From Ryuthela nishihirai (lineage: Eukaryota > Arthropoda > Arachnida > Araneae > Heptathelidae): a stretch of DNA of 64,000 bases. Made by a program: the position numbers and the translations under genes. The notes below the pieces were generated by a model that ran no database searches, was not told the DNA's origin, and saw only the letters and a list, made by a program, of their open reading frames with translations. Positions 21,737 to 32,981 of this stretch are shown here, piece by piece; positions within the stretch are counted from its first letter, which is position 1; each line of letters starts with the position of its first letter. The stretch spans positions 34,990,001 to 35,054,000 of the forward strand of contig JAWZYU010000005.1 of assembly GCA_038380435.1 (NCBI GenBank), in the 5' to 3' direction.

Positions 21737-21940
21737 ATAAATAAAAAAACCCTCAAGCAGCTTCTTTGCCACAGAGGTCTGACAGGAGCATGTCAGTTTA
21801 TATGCCATAGTAGAAGGTCTGAGAGGATGGCAGGACCTCAGCAGAAAAACGACACAAACAGCCATGCCTTACCCAGGGCTCGAACCCAGGTTCCTTAGAT
21901 CAGTAGCCAAGCGCGCTAACCACTCGGCCAAGGGACGGCT
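21737..21940 (-). mobile_element. SINE B, full length
   Basis: Tail CCCTCAAGCAGC at the left, tRNA-like head ending in the inverse of AGCCGTCCC at the right. 10-bp target duplication GTCTTAAAAA (21727-21736 and 21943-21952). Confidence 0.9.
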
Positions 21941-22060
21941 ACGTCTTAAAAACGTTGCAAATTTTATTTATCCGACGTATCCCTCGAAACCAGAAGAAGA
22001 TTTCGTGTTTAGTGGGTCTTCTCGTTTGCCCAAATAATGAAGAGGTTCATAATATTTTGG

Positions 22061-22728
22061 ACATTACAACCCGATATGTAACTTTTAAGGAATTTCCTGA
22101 GCTTTAATTTATGAAATTAATTAATTCTAAAACTTTTTATGAACACGATATTCGGTTTGGATATCATTTTAAAAAATATATTTTATAATCGAACGAATTA
22201 GTTGGTTTACTTATTAAGTTTTCAAGTTATCATTTCTTTTTTAACAAAATATAATAATCACCAGTAAAAATTTAGTTAAAGATAATAGAAAAAGTATTAT
22301 GCTTTTTTTTTTTAATGAAACAGGTTGGGTAAAACCAACACTTCTTATAGTGGATAAGCCTGTGGAAGGACCACCCAATTCTAGTGAAGTGAAATCAATC
22401 AATCAACACTTCTTATAACAAAAAACCAGGGTACAAAAATTTAAGACGTCAGCCTAAGTAGTCCTGCCATATGGAAACTTCTTAAATTTTTGATTCTAAT
22501 ATTATTACTGATGGATTCTGAGGTAATTTTTATACCAATATTTGTCTATAAATATATTTATTTCAAATAGGAGATAATTTATTTCTAATAATTAACATTA
22601 TTATATTGGAAATAAATCCGAATAATTTTCTTTCTAAATAAAATATATTTATATATAAATATTAGTATAAAGATTAAAACGAGAGTACACCAGTAAGAAT
22701 ATTAGAGTCAAAAATATAAGAATTGGCT
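22061..22728. other. No feature recognised
   Basis: AT-rich. AACACTTCTTATA occurs twice 60 bp apart (about 22339 and 22408). Nothing else could be assigned. Confidence 0.4.
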
Positions 22729-22729
22729 A

Positions 22730-23891
22730 CACATAGTCGTGTCAGAATAATATGACCGCCCACGGAATCACAGTGTGCACATGACAAGGTCGACCACACG
22801 GAGATATGAGCGGCCTGCCAGGACAGATGAGTCATAGTGTGTAACGTGAGCACAATGGGCAAAGATATTGATTCGAAGGACGTTCAAAAAGGAATGATCA
22901 TCGGCTACCACACCAAGAGTGAAAGCATCTCAGAAACAGCAAACTTCGTGGGCTGTTCATGAGGTGCTGTAGTAAGGGTGTATCAAGAATGGACCGATGG
23001 TACATCGAGTACACGTCATAACTGTAGAGCCCCAAAGGCCATCGACCCCAGAGGAGAATGGCACCTCCGTCGACTGGTAAAGGGCAATCGACGCGCAACA
23101 GTGAAGCAATTGACCACTCAAATGAACGCTGGGACACCCAGGGATGTCCCTGATAACAGTAGAGCTATCCCTGTTACACATGGGTCGACGCTATGTAAAG
23201 GCGCCCATTTTAACCAAGATCCATCGGTAACGATGCCTTCAGTTCGCACAGGACTACCATCATTGGACAGTGGAAGAGTCGAAAAAGGTTGCCTTCTCCG
23301 ACGAATCGAGGTTTCTACTCCACAGAAGTGACAGGCGGTGGCGGATACGGGTCAGACACACAAGAACCGACACCCGGACACACTTGTTGGTCAAATACAG
23401 GCTGGCGGTGGCAGTGTGCATGTCTGGGGGATGTTTTCCTGATATGGCCAGGGACCGCTGGCACCACTCGATGGGTCCCTGAACGCCTGTCCAACCTCGC
23501 TGACCACATGCATCCCTTCATGTTGGAAGTTTACTCTGGTGGTGATGGTGTCTACCAACAGGACAATACGCCCTGCCATGCCGCTAAGGTGGAGCGTGAC
23601 TGGTTCCAGGAACACGACAGCGATGTCTCCATTCTTCTTTGGCTGCCAAAATCGCCCGACCTCAATCCCATAGAGCTCTTGTGGGACCATTTGGATCGAC
23701 GGGTTCCGAGTGCGGACCCACAACCACGTCATCTCCGGAACCTTCATGCTCTGCTGGAGTTCGAATGGGCACGTGTGCCTCTTGCAACCTTCCAGCGTCC
23801 GTGCCACGCTGTCTTGCCACTGTCATCCGGTCCTAAGGTGGTTATTACCATTATTAGGTAGGTGGTCATATTATTCTGATACGACTATCTA
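22730..23891 (+). mobile_element. Tc1-like DNA transposon, degenerate copy 2
   Basis: Ends CACATAGTCGTGTCAGAATA and an imperfect inverse at 23867-23891, flanked by TA. Same family as 7275-8470, and better preserved in the catalytic part. Confidence 0.88.
22855..23861 (+). pseudogene. Tc1-like transposase, frameshifted
   Basis: Begins with an ATG at 22855 (MGKDIDSKDVQKGMIIGYHT) and continues through RHNCRAPKAIDPRGEWHLRR. Catalytic signs are FSDESRF (first Asp, about 23298), YQQDNTPCHAAK (second Asp, about 23560) and KSPDLNPIELLWDHLDRR (Glu, about 23670). By hand count 36 residues separate the second Asp from the Glu, against 34 in classical Tc1, but the region may contain an indel. The last frame runs to a TAG at 23859. 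Several frameshifts and stops make the copy dead. Confidence 0.82.
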
Positions 23892-24029
23892 TAGTAGGAC
23901 TACCTAAGTGACGTCAAAAATTTGGCACATTGGCCTTCTGTTATTGGAGGTGTTGGTATAACCCTACATCAAAAGCTCAAATGAGACTCCTCATATTCAT
24001 GAAATTATCATTAAGGTCAATGCAATGAG

Positions 24030-24357
24030 ATGTCAGCTCACGACATTGAACATCTCCTTCGGAGAAATACTATCTTGGTGATTGACCATAAATTATTATT
24101 GTTCAACATGGTCATTCGTCCCATAGTCATTTATGCTTTCCCTACATGGGCGAACACTACTTCCACGAATATACGCAAGGTTCAGGTCGGGCAAAACAAA
24201 ATTTTGAGATCTGCGGTCGATGCTCCTTGGTTTGTTACTAACAGAAAAATTCACAAAGACTTGGACATCGACCACATATACAGTATACTCATATTGAATG
24301 CATCTAAAAATGGTTTTTTGAGGCTATTAAAAATAATCCTAATGATCTTTACTTAAA
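24030..24357 (+). pseudogene. LINE (Jockey-like) reverse-transcriptase C-terminal fragment
   Basis: The 108-residue reading includes LLFNMVIRPIVIYAFPTWAN, then IRKVQVGQNKILRSAVDAPWFVTN and KIHKDLDI. This order (IRPxxxYAxPxW, then QNKxLRxxxxAPW) is the usual region after the catalytic core of Jockey-type LINEs. The 5' part is missing (5'-truncated insertion) and no poly-A-like tail was clearly found. Confidence 0.75.
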
Positions 24358-24709
24358 TATGATCATAATGTTCTTAATAAGTACAAGAGGCCTAAAATGA
24401 TGGCTTACTCTGAGGAAAGCTACTCCTTTTAGGCTTCTTGTGCATGATACATGCTATTTTTAGCTTATGTTTTATGTTAGGCTCTAGGGGCTCCTCACAG
24501 GTGGTTTATATATATTTGCTTATTATTATATATTTTTACTTATGGCAACTGGGCTTATTCTCAGATGGAGATGGTAATGGGTAATGTTTTACCTGAAACA
24601 TCGCATATCCATACACGATCTACGATGAAATTTAGATAATGAATAAATAAACTATAGTTCTGGAATGTCTCCACAAATTCGGAGATGCAAATTTTGCTTA
24701 TAAAAATAA

Positions 24710-24922
24710 AATAAAAAAATAAAATAAATACCCCCTCAAGCAGCTGCTTGCCACAGAGGTCTGACAGGAGCCTGTCAGTTTATATGCCAGAGTAGAAGGT
24801 CTGAGAGGATGGCAGGACCTCAGCAGAAAAACAACACACACAACCATGCCTTACCCGGGACTCGAACCCAGGTCCCTTAGATCAGTAGCCAAGCGCGCTA
24901 ACCACTCGGCCACGGGACGGCT
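24710..24922 (-). mobile_element. SINE B, full length
   Basis: 12-bp perfect target duplication CTTATAAAAATA (24698-24709 and 24924-24935). Complete head, body, GGTATTTATTTT-type tail. The right-hand duplication carries the Tc1/mariner insertion that follows. Confidence 0.94.
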
Positions 24923-24935
24923 TCTTATAAAAATA

Positions 24936-26375
24936 CACTACAGGAAACAAATTCCAACACTAGGAAGGATTAATGCCATTTTATTGAAACGCAGGCAGCT
25001 GTTAGCATAACCGAGATGTGAGATTAATTACATTATCAAAAAAATATCAAAAATTATCGCTTTACCTACCCGGTAAAGTGGTATAATAAGTATGATGTTG
25101 AACCACCCACGCAGCAATTCTTTCATGAAAATGGCGGGGAAGGCTATCGTACAGCTCTATGATGTCCTCCTGATGGATAGAACGCCAAATAGCGTGAAGT
25201 CGCTGTTCCATTTCAGGGACAGTGGTTGGTGCACCTCTTGGATGTTGTTAGAGCTGTCGGCCCATCATGTTCCAGATGTGGTCAATAGGTGAAAGATCCG
25301 GCGAGTGTGCTGGCCATAGTAGTACCTGAACGTTTTTCTCCTGTAGATACTGCAAACTAATGTGGGCTGTGTGTGGGAAGGGCGTTACCTTGCTGGCGAA
25401 ATGTTCCACGCTGCTGAACAAATGGGACAGCCACCGGCTGCAAAATGTTGGTAACATATCGTTGGGCAGTTAGCTATTCCTTATGATGACCAGTTCTGAC
25501 CGAGATGTCAGACTAATGGCACCCCACACCAAGACACCAGGTGCTGGAGCTGTGTGACGATGTCGCATGCACTGGGTGGTGGCGAACACGTTGTCTTCTG
25601 TAGTGAAGATTCTGGATGACGGCGAACACGTCTTCTGTAGTGCTGACCAAGACAAAAACGAGATTCGTCATTAAACACCATGGTACTACACTCTTGTTCG
25701 TTCCAGTTCTGTCTGAGGCGACACCACTGAAGACGTACTTGCATGTGGGCAGATATGAGGGGTAAACGTAGTGTCGGACATTAGACTCGCAATGAATACT
25801 GTAAAAGCCTTTGTTTCCCATCCCACTGGTAGGTATTCGATGTGTTACCTGTTGCCAGTCCCTTTGCAGTTACGTTGTAGTCACGAATGTGTCACGCAAT
25901 GCAATGCATCGCAAATGGCGATCCTGTCGCTCCATGGTCATACATCATCTTCCTGATCCTTATCGGCGTGCGCTGTATCCTTCTTCAACCAACTGGTGCT
26001 ATATATTTGTGATGGGGCTAGGATTGCGGCCAACAAGGTTGGACAGCTCTCCGTACAACAAACCAGCTTCTCTAAGGCCGATGATTCTTCCACGCTCAAA
26101 GTCTGTTCTGCTGGAATGGCTGTCGACGTCTGAGTAAGGGCATCTTTAGCGGTTTAGAACAATTTCCACAACGTTTTGTCAACCAGTTAGCTTTGGCTGC
26201 CTTTATCTGTGTTTGACTGCTCCGCAACTGTGACGTCAGCTCGCGCCTATCCAATTGTTTCGATCGCCCTGCAAATCTAATCATTTCCATGCATTTCCAT
26301 ATGTTACTGACTCCATAAATTTCGTCTTATTTGCATAACTTCTTGCAAGTGTTGCATTTTTTATTTCCTGTAGTG
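24936..26375 (-). mobile_element. Tc1/mariner element, degenerate, third family
   Basis: Ends CACTACAGGAAA and TTTCCTGTAGTG, flanked by TA (24934-24935 and 26376-26377). 1440 bp long. Unrelated at the ends to the other two Tc1-like copies. Confidence 0.86.
25248..26290 (-). pseudogene. Tc1/mariner transposase, many frameshifts
   Basis: On the minus strand the N-terminal part starts near 26290 (MEMIRFAGRSKQLDRRELTS). The catalytic part shows MVFNDESRF (first Asp, about 25675), a damaged RQQGN in place of the usual QQDN (second Asp replaced by Gly, about 25390), and VLLWPAHSPDLSPIDHIWN (third acidic residue, Asp, about 25270). The loss of the second Asp and the frameshifts show it is inactive. 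Confidence 0.75.
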
Positions 26376-26404
26376 TATTTATAGTGGAAACGGATTCTTG
26401 TAGA

Positions 26405-26500
26405 CTGCTTTTAAAATCTTCCTATTGTCCATTTCCTTATAGCAACAACTCTATTAAAGACATGATATCACAGAGGCTAAGATTCTGCTCGATTAGTATA
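26405..26500 (+). repeat. Dispersed repeat E
   Basis: TTTTAAAATCTTCC, TATAGCAACAACTCT and ATCACAGAGGCTAAGATTCT recur with differences at 39870-39950 and 42925-43020. Type unknown. Confidence 0.5.
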
Positions 26501-26504
26501 CAGA

Positions 26505-26788
26505 TTAGTATAGAGGCATTATACTAATCTTTAAATAACACTTTCTATCGATGTAATCCCTGGATAGGAGATGGATTTTTCTAGTCTTTTGGAGTATCTT
26601 TGAATAACATAAAAACCTATTACGATGGAAAAAACCTACTCCCCACATCTGTCTTAACACTCTGCTTGAACACTCTCTTCGCCGTAATTTAATAGTATTT
26701 GCTACTAAATCCAATTCGGGCATCAAAAGAAAATAGGCATCACGTTCTTGCAGCAGGGTTTAATCGCTGCCATGTTGTCTACATTTGA
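26505..26788. other. No feature recognised
   Basis: Carries a 73-residue minus-strand ORF (26505-26726) with no recognisable motif; considered chance. Confidence 0.35.
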
Positions 26789-26789
26789 T

Positions 26790-27170
26790 TGGGGTTGTTT
26801 TACCTTAGAGGGCACTTTTTTCCCGTACAATGGGCTAAATTACCAGGTTACAAGGACCCCAAGGGCTCAGAGAAGATTGGGGCAACAAGGTCCACTGTAA
26901 AACTATTGGGAGATAGATGGAACCTCTCAAGGTCATCCAGGCTATTCTTTAACGAGCAGAGTGTATGGCTCTCCCGCATGCGAGGCCAGGGCTTAACGTC
27001 CCAATTGACTGAAGGCGATTCTCCCAAGCCCATCAGTATTCCCTTCTGACCGAGGGTAGGACGGGAAGTTTTGTGAAGATAAATATCAACGTTGGTCCAG
27101 GTGAAACTCGAACCTGAGAACTGCAGATTACGAGCTTGGCGCGTTATCGACAGAACTCACCACCGCCCCT
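26790..27170 (-). mobile_element. SINE A, diverged
   Basis: Body and head recognisable with many substitutions. The 7-bp flanking repeat ACATTTG (26781-26787 and 27173-27179) is a possible target duplication. Confidence 0.83.
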
Positions 27171-27179
27171 CCACATTTG

Positions 27180-28480
27180 GTGAACACCCTTGCATTCAAA
27201 AGTGTTTTTGTAAGGAAGGCGTCTCCCCTTCCTCACAATTGGAACTAAATTATTCCACTAGTCGAAACTAAATAGCTGTAGTCTACCCTCCCCCGTTATC
27301 TGTTTGACAAATTAAGTACCCTCATTTAATGTTTTCTAAACTCTTTCTAGGAGCGGCGTTGCCTCCGTTGGGAACCACTTATTAAACATTCCTCTAGTTT
27401 GTTATCGCAACTTTTACCTCTGATTTAGCGAACAAATGTTTTATTATTAAACTGTATTTAGTTTCTAAAAATATGCATTAACACCTAATTTAGAAAATCG
27501 CACAAATATACCTTTAGAACTGGAATATTTCTTTGTCTAAAGATTGATCTTTTATTTTATGGTAGTTATTAATGCTATTCAAGTTCTTCGTTCAGAGATT
27601 TGAAAGTATGCCTTACTATGAATTATCATCTTTCCTGGATGACATTACCTACGTTCTCAGCATCAGAACAACATAACAACATAACATAACAACATAAGAT
27701 GAACCTTTCTCACAAAGAAAACTCTAAAAATAGAGAATGTATGTGGGAACTCGCAAACCTGTACCCGGATGTGGGCAAGGTTACTCACTGCTCTGCATAG
27801 TCACCCCTAGCAGGACCAGCCCACCTTCCGATTGATCCTGAAGGGGACACTCCAGGTCCTCTCGTTTACTGAAGTAGAGGCCAAAGCAGTGTATAACAGA
27901 GGCCAAAGCAATGTATAACAGAGGCCAAAGCAGTGTATAGCAGCAGTCCCAGAATTCCCTGCCTAGCCGCACGATGGACAGGCTCCACAATGGCAAGGTG
28001 GCGAAAGGGAAAGCCCCAGTCATAAGCTGAGAAGAGAAGATAGGAACCCCCGACAACTGCCAGGATTCTCCTTTCCAGGACATGGGTCTCTGTGCATGGC
28101 AAACACGTAGCAAGCATTCAGGACCCTGTGAAGGTACCAGAGCCAGCAGAACCTTTACAGAATGGTCCTCTCACCATAGACAAGGAGCTCACACTGAGGG
28201 GCCCTGACAGTGTTGCTGACACAGACATGAAAAGAATGTGATAATAAAAAGTTGGAGATGAAGATTGGCATGTGATCTCTCAAGCTGAAGCTATGGGGGT
28301 CATGAAGGTCATAAGGTCATATTTCAGAGCAACTTTTTGAAATGGTTTAATCGGACTTCACCAGTAAGCTCTGTACTCGGAACACTTATTAGGAGATCAA
28401 GATTCCATGAACTAGTACCTCTTTACCCGGCTGAAAGTTAATCTCCTGTTACCATTTTTAAGCGAATCTATATGAAACCA
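27180..28480. other. Mostly unrecognised
   Basis: 27180-27720 shows nothing. 27730-28250 is GC-richer, contains a 22-bp triplication (27877-27942) and a 110-residue minus-strand ORF (27781-28113) beginning MLRVCHAQRPMSWKGESWQL that I cannot assign. It may be part of an unrecognised repeat. Confidence 0.3.
27877..27942. repeat. 22-bp unit repeated three times
   Basis: GAGGCCAAAGCAGTGTATAA plus CA, three head-to-tail units differing at one or two bases. Confidence 0.9.
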
Positions 28481-28481
28481 G

Positions 28482-28905
28482 GAACAGATCCGGAGTGGGG
28501 GGAGGACAAGAGGGCCATGCCCTCTTTCAGAATACTAGTAAGGTTAATAGAGGCAAAAAGTTATTAAATTTATTTATATTTCATGCAGCCGTCCCATGGC
28601 CGAGTGGTTAGCGCGCATACCTGGGTTCGAGTCCCGAGTAAGGTATGGATGTATGTGTCCTTTTTCTGCTGAGGTCCTGCCATCCTCTCAGACCTTCTAC
28701 CAAGGCATATAAACTGTCAGACCTCTGTGACAAGCAGCTGCTTGAGGGAGTATTTATTTATATTTCATGCATTTTTCTGGAATTTTTTAAAGACATAAAA
28801 TGGAGAGGGAAATGTTATACTGTATTGGAAATCAGGTCTCTTGGCTCCTGCTTCGATTGCGTTTCTTCGCTCCCTCCCCCTGATTTTTTTTTCTAGATTC
28901 CTGTC
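28482..28905 (+). mobile_element. Dispersed repeat C, probable hAT-like MITE, carrying a SINE B
   Basis: Begins ACAGATCCGGAGTGGGGGG and ends TTTTTCTAGATTCCTG. The central AATACTAGTAAGGTTAATAG and GGGAAATGTTATACTGTA blocks are shared with other copies. A SINE B interrupts it at 28588-28751, which gives the uninterrupted length as about 240 bp. Confidence 0.6.
28588..28751 (+). mobile_element. SINE B with deletion in the anticodon arm
   Basis: Full head start GCCGTCCCATGGCCGAGTGG, but the roughly 20 bp covering the anticodon arm are missing (TTAGCGCGCATACCTGGGTT). A target duplication of up to 20 bp, ATTTATTTATATTTCATGCA (28568-28587 and 28752-28771), shows the copy inserted by retroposition. 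Confidence 0.93.
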
Positions 28906-29968
28906 CTATATGAAACTATAAAGAACTTCTTATGAAGCATATGTTTCCAGTTACAGGTACGGGTCTACAGTCTGACCCCACTTCGAAGAACCGATCAGTA
29001 CGTATTGTAATATACATATGTTAAGGTTAATAGGTAAATGTGTGCAAGAATAATCATACGTTGATAAAAGTTGGCTTATTATACAGGATGCTTTTTCTGA
29101 TGTGATTTACATCAAGGAATTCTATCATTTAAGTAACATAGAATGCATTGTAATTCAGGGTGCAAATAAATTGGCATTGCGAGGAAATGGGAACAGAAAA
29201 AGGCAGATTTTCAGTGGAGACACCAAATCTCCAGCTTTAAAGACTTATTAAATAGAGAAAACTAATTCCAAAAATATTGTGTTCGAATTAAAATTTAGAA
29301 CAAAAATTTTATTTCTTGTCTGGTACTTTAAAAAAAAAAGAATAAATGACAAGAATTCAGGGGCGCAGATGGACTGGCCACATGCGGTATAATGTGTATC
29401 TATAATATATTTATCGTTATATATATATATTGAAATGATCATTATATTTTATATTAACCTAGTTGACTATATATATCATTTCCTATTCAACAGAGCAAAG
29501 GAGCTTATGAGTCGCTGTGTGAGAACTGGGAAGGGAAAGGATGAATGTTGTGAGTGCATTTCCAAAAGATAAATCTATGATCTGAAGTTTTTATTTATTT
29601 AAATACTTTTGTTGGTGCAAAAGTAGAAGTGATGTAAGATGGAGATCTTTCAAAGATTCATGAATTAGGTTTTTCAAATAACTTATAAACTTATTATCGT
29701 ATTGAAAATAACAAGGAATTTACTTTTGGAAAATATCTATGTCGTCCATGAAAAGGAAATATTTTTGCACTACGAAAATGGAAGAGAATAGCGTTATGCT
29801 TCTTTAGGGTAATGGCTTGTTAATCAATTCCCTATTAAGAGGAGTACACAGTACAGCTTATTACGATTTACTCTCTGTTAAAATAAAGTAATAGTCGCTG
29901 GGGTTAAGTCGAAATTATAATAGAAACACTTATTTACTGAAACTTTCGAACTTTCAACTTTGATGTTT
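28906..29968. other. No feature recognised
   Basis: AT-rich, with a TATATATATATA patch near 29420. No ORF with a recognisable motif. Confidence 0.4.
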
Positions 29969-30242
29969 TGACTCTGAAATGCACTTTTTGCGCACATAAT
30001 AGGCTAAACGGCAAGGTCACAAGAACTCCAAAAGCGTAAATCTAGGTGAGAGGAACCACAGGCGACACTCGGCCATGGCTTAACGCCCAATGGCAACGTC
30101 CTTTCAAAGACCATCGGTATCAATTTTCTCAGCTGGAGATGGGGCCGGCTGTTACCAGAGGTAAATATCAAGGAACCACAATTGAGGCTAGAACCTGAAG
30201 GTATCATGTTACGCGCTACGTTAGAAATAATGACTGAGCCAA
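29969..30242 (-). mobile_element. SINE A, very old copy
   Basis: Only blocks remain: TGCACTTTTTGCGCACA, AATAGGCTAAACGGCAAGGTCACA, CATGGCTTAACGCCCAATGG, then TGACTGAGCCAAT at the head. Confidence 0.7.
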
Positions 30243-30499
30243 TCATTATACGACTCTTGGCAAACGCATTCCTGTTCTTCGGATTTAACATATTTTTATG
30301 CTGAAATCTGGATATCAGCATATCTTTATTCGGGGAGAATAAACAGCAAGGTGATGTTTAATTCAATATAAATTTAAAACTTAATATTTTGACTAACAGT
30401 TAGAATCTGATTTTTATATCCCTGTAATGGATCTAATGAAAGAAGACTGGGAAGAAAAGAGAGTTCGGATTGTATTGCTGAAGAAGCTGGGAAAATTAA

Positions 30500-30709
30500 T
30501 ATAAAAAAAAAATAAATACTCCCTCAAGCAGCTGCTTGCCACAGAGGTCTGACAGGAGCCTGTCAGTTTATATGCCACAGTAGAAGACCTGAGAGGATGG
30601 CAGGACCTCAGCAGAAAACAACACGAACATCCATGCCTTACCCGGTGCTCGAACCCAGGTCCCGTAGATCAGTAGCCAAGCGTGCTAACCAATCGGCCAC
30701 AGGACGGCT
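30500..30709 (-). mobile_element. SINE B, full length
   Basis: Tail AAATACTCCCTCAAGCAGC, complete body, head ending in the inverse of AGCCGTCC. Target duplication not resolved in the AT-rich flank. Confidence 0.88.
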
Positions 30710-31160
30710 CTATTTGTAGATAAAACTACTAGGATAACATATTTCTCCTGGCGAATAGGGGATGCTCTTTTTCAGAGAAAATGAAGGTTTTCGTTTTCCG
30801 AATTTTGCAGTCTTTAACAGCAGTAATAATTCGTACTAATGGATGATTGAAAATGCAATTGTCTCATTTATCCTTTAATTTGAAAAAGTTAGAGGTTCTT
30901 ATACCCTAGAGTTAAGGAATAAATCATCCTGTATATATAAAATAAAACTATTTATTTATTATTACTATATTTAAATATTATTGAAAATTTTAAAATTAAG
31001 TAACAAATTTATAAAATGAAAAAGCTGTCGGTAAATATTTAAATAACTGGAATTTAATTGAAACGTATGTAACAGTACGATTACCTTTGCCAGCAAAAGT
31101 CTGAGGCCAAGATCCATCCTGGTATCAGATCAATTATATTGATTTGTTTCTTTCTTTTCT
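30710..31160. other. No feature recognised
   Basis: AT-rich sequence without a recognisable ORF or repeat. Confidence 0.4.
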
Positions 31161-31166
31161 GAAGTT

Positions 31167-31468
31167 TAGGTGTTCTCAACGTGGGGTACGCGGTAAAATT
31201 TTTGGGGTACGCCGTGAAAGTTTAAAGGTCGATTACCCAGTAAAATGTTTATAATTTTATAAGATTTATTAAATTGTTTATGTCATTTTTTGTGTTTATC
31301 GATATATGTAATTCATGAATACAAAATTTATTGTGTATATATATTTATGTTTTATTTTATTCCCATTGTTATACTATAACTATAGTTTTATCTATCTATA
31401 CAAGGGGTACCCCAGTTACATACACATTTCAAGGGTGTACGTGAAGCATAGAAGGCTGAGAACCACTG
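31167..31468. mobile_element. hAT-type non-autonomous element
   Basis: The right end, read inward, is CAGTGGTTCTCAGCCTTC, a classic hAT terminus. The left end TAGGTGTTCTCAACGTGG is a diverged match. Both are followed by GGGTAC-rich sequence. Flanks CTGAAGTT and CTCTAGTT match at 6 of 8 positions, as expected for an old 8-bp duplication. Confidence 0.72.
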
Positions 31469-31499
31469 CTCTAGTTGATCTTGAAAATGAAGAAATAGC

Positions 31500-32340
31500 C
31501 TTAGGACTCTGATTCTTTTCAGTTTATACCTCCCTACATTTTAACTTCAATGTCACAGGCACACTTCAGGTGGAGGAGATAAGGACTTGCAAAAAGCCCG
31601 GTGCTCTATTTCGTCCGTTTATGATCTTTAATCTCTCTGAACTCATTCCATCACGAAAATTTCTGATTCCTGAAATAAATACTGTTTGTCAGACCACTGT
31701 GGCAAAAGTTACTTATTCCTTTCATGTATTAAAATAATGCCTATGTTTTAATTACCGCAGTTGCAAAAAGTTTCCTAGAATGTTATTATTATGCAAAGAA
31801 AAGTGATTTAAGCGAATCATAAATTATATATTTATTTTCGCGATGGTTCCTTATTTGACGTATGACCATAATGAGAAATGTAAAGTATATTACTATGAAT
31901 ATTGTTACTTTGCAATATTAAAAAAAAATATTGCAAAGTAGCAATTAAAATCAGCTTGAAACTGGGAAATAAATGAACTCATAATTAAAATGTTTCATTT
32001 CATAATTAAAGCATTTTAAAATGCATTATTTTCATTTCTACACGTGAAAAGTTAGGATTCGTTAGTCTTAAGTGATAAAATAATGTCTATGATGACGATA
32101 AAATATTAAACATCTCTTGTTGCCTTCTTCACAAACATTAGAAATTTACACATGTTAATAAGTAGAAGGCAAATATTCTAAAAGTGAAACTTCCAAGAAG
32201 GACAATTGATTTCTATCACAGTTTTTGGAAATTTACGAAATGTAAAATTATGTATATCATCTGCAATACATAGGAAGGAATAAATCTCATTAACGATGAG
32301 AGTCTTTGTAGTAAATTTGCAAGTATGAAAAAAATACACT
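31500..32340. other. No feature recognised
   Basis: AT-rich sequence. A short inverted pair TTGCTACTTTGCAATATT-like (about 31908-31945) is a small hairpin. Nothing else. Confidence 0.35.
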
Positions 32341-32343
32341 CAT

Positions 32344-32466
32344 CCGACTCGAATATGAGCTTTCCTCGTTACGCTCAAGTTGCTCTATCAGTTAAGCTAA
32401 GGAGGGGACAATTCACACATAAGGAAGGTTATGATGGTTGATCATGCTTTATGCAGGTGTGAATTA
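32344..32466 (-). repeat. tRNA-like repeat G
   Basis: The minus strand gives TTAGCTTAACTGATAGAGCA (A box) and TATTCGAGTCGG (B box). Next to it lie AATTCACAC (about 32410) and its inverse GTGTGAATT (about 32457). A similar head with the same AATTCACAC neighbour is at 59604-59840. Confidence 0.45.
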
Positions 32467-32582
32467 TATTATTATTTCTTTTAAGCAGTTCATCGATGCT
32501 CCCTTTGTTCCCAAAGGCAACTAACGAGAGTAAATCAATGCCATTTGGAGGATTTGAAAACTATGAATCATCACATTTCGTT

Positions 32583-32970
32583 GGGGCGGGGGTGGCTCGG
32601 TCGGTAGCGCGCCAGGCTCGTAATCTGTAGTTCCCAGGTTCGAGTCCCAGCTGGGTCAGCGTTGAGATTTATCTCCGCAAAATTCCCCGCCCTGCCCACC
32701 GTCAGTAGGGGACACCGATGGGCTTGGAAAGGCCGCCGTCCGTCGGATGGGACGTTAAGCCGTGGTCCCGTGTGCGGGAGAGCCATACCCTGTGCACGTT
32801 AAAGAACACGCTGGATGGCCTTGACGGGAGGCTACCATCTGTCTCCCAACAGCTGTTCCAGTGGGTCCCCTCCCCCAACCTTCTCTGAGCCTTCGGGGTC
32901 CATGTGACCTGGCCATTTAGCCCATGGTGTGCAAAAAAGTGCCACTCAGAGGTAAAACAACCCAACCCAA
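32583..32970 (+). mobile_element. SINE A, full length, young
   Basis: 11-bp perfect target duplication CACATTTCGTT (32572-32582 and 32971-32981). Body very close to the copies at 46542-46926 and 63184-63569. Confidence 0.95.
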
Positions 32971-32981
32971 CACATTTCGTT

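Larger units (their letters stand above)
20860..22060. repeat. Degenerate tandem repeat, unit about 120 bp, split by two SINEs
   Basis: Similar phrases recur at about 21017 (AAGATCAACTTTACGTCTAC), 21546 (GAAAAGTTTCAATCTGTGG) and 21663 (AGATCAAGTTTCGATCTAC), each followed about 50-60 bp later by a TTTCGTGTC- or TTTCTGGTC-like block and TCTCAGAAAC/TCTCTGAAAC. Subtracting the SINEs gives spacings of roughly 115-125 bp. No coding signal. Confidence 0.45.

Noticed and set aside
27781..28113. 110-codon minus-strand ORF as a gene
   Set aside because: Unrecognised, partly made of the 22-bp triplication. Kept only as a note in the gap description.
32583..32660. tRNA-Thr(CGT) gene
   Set aside because: The box A, box B and CGT loop are good, but the acceptor stem is lacking and the same head recurs about 28 times with a SINE body.
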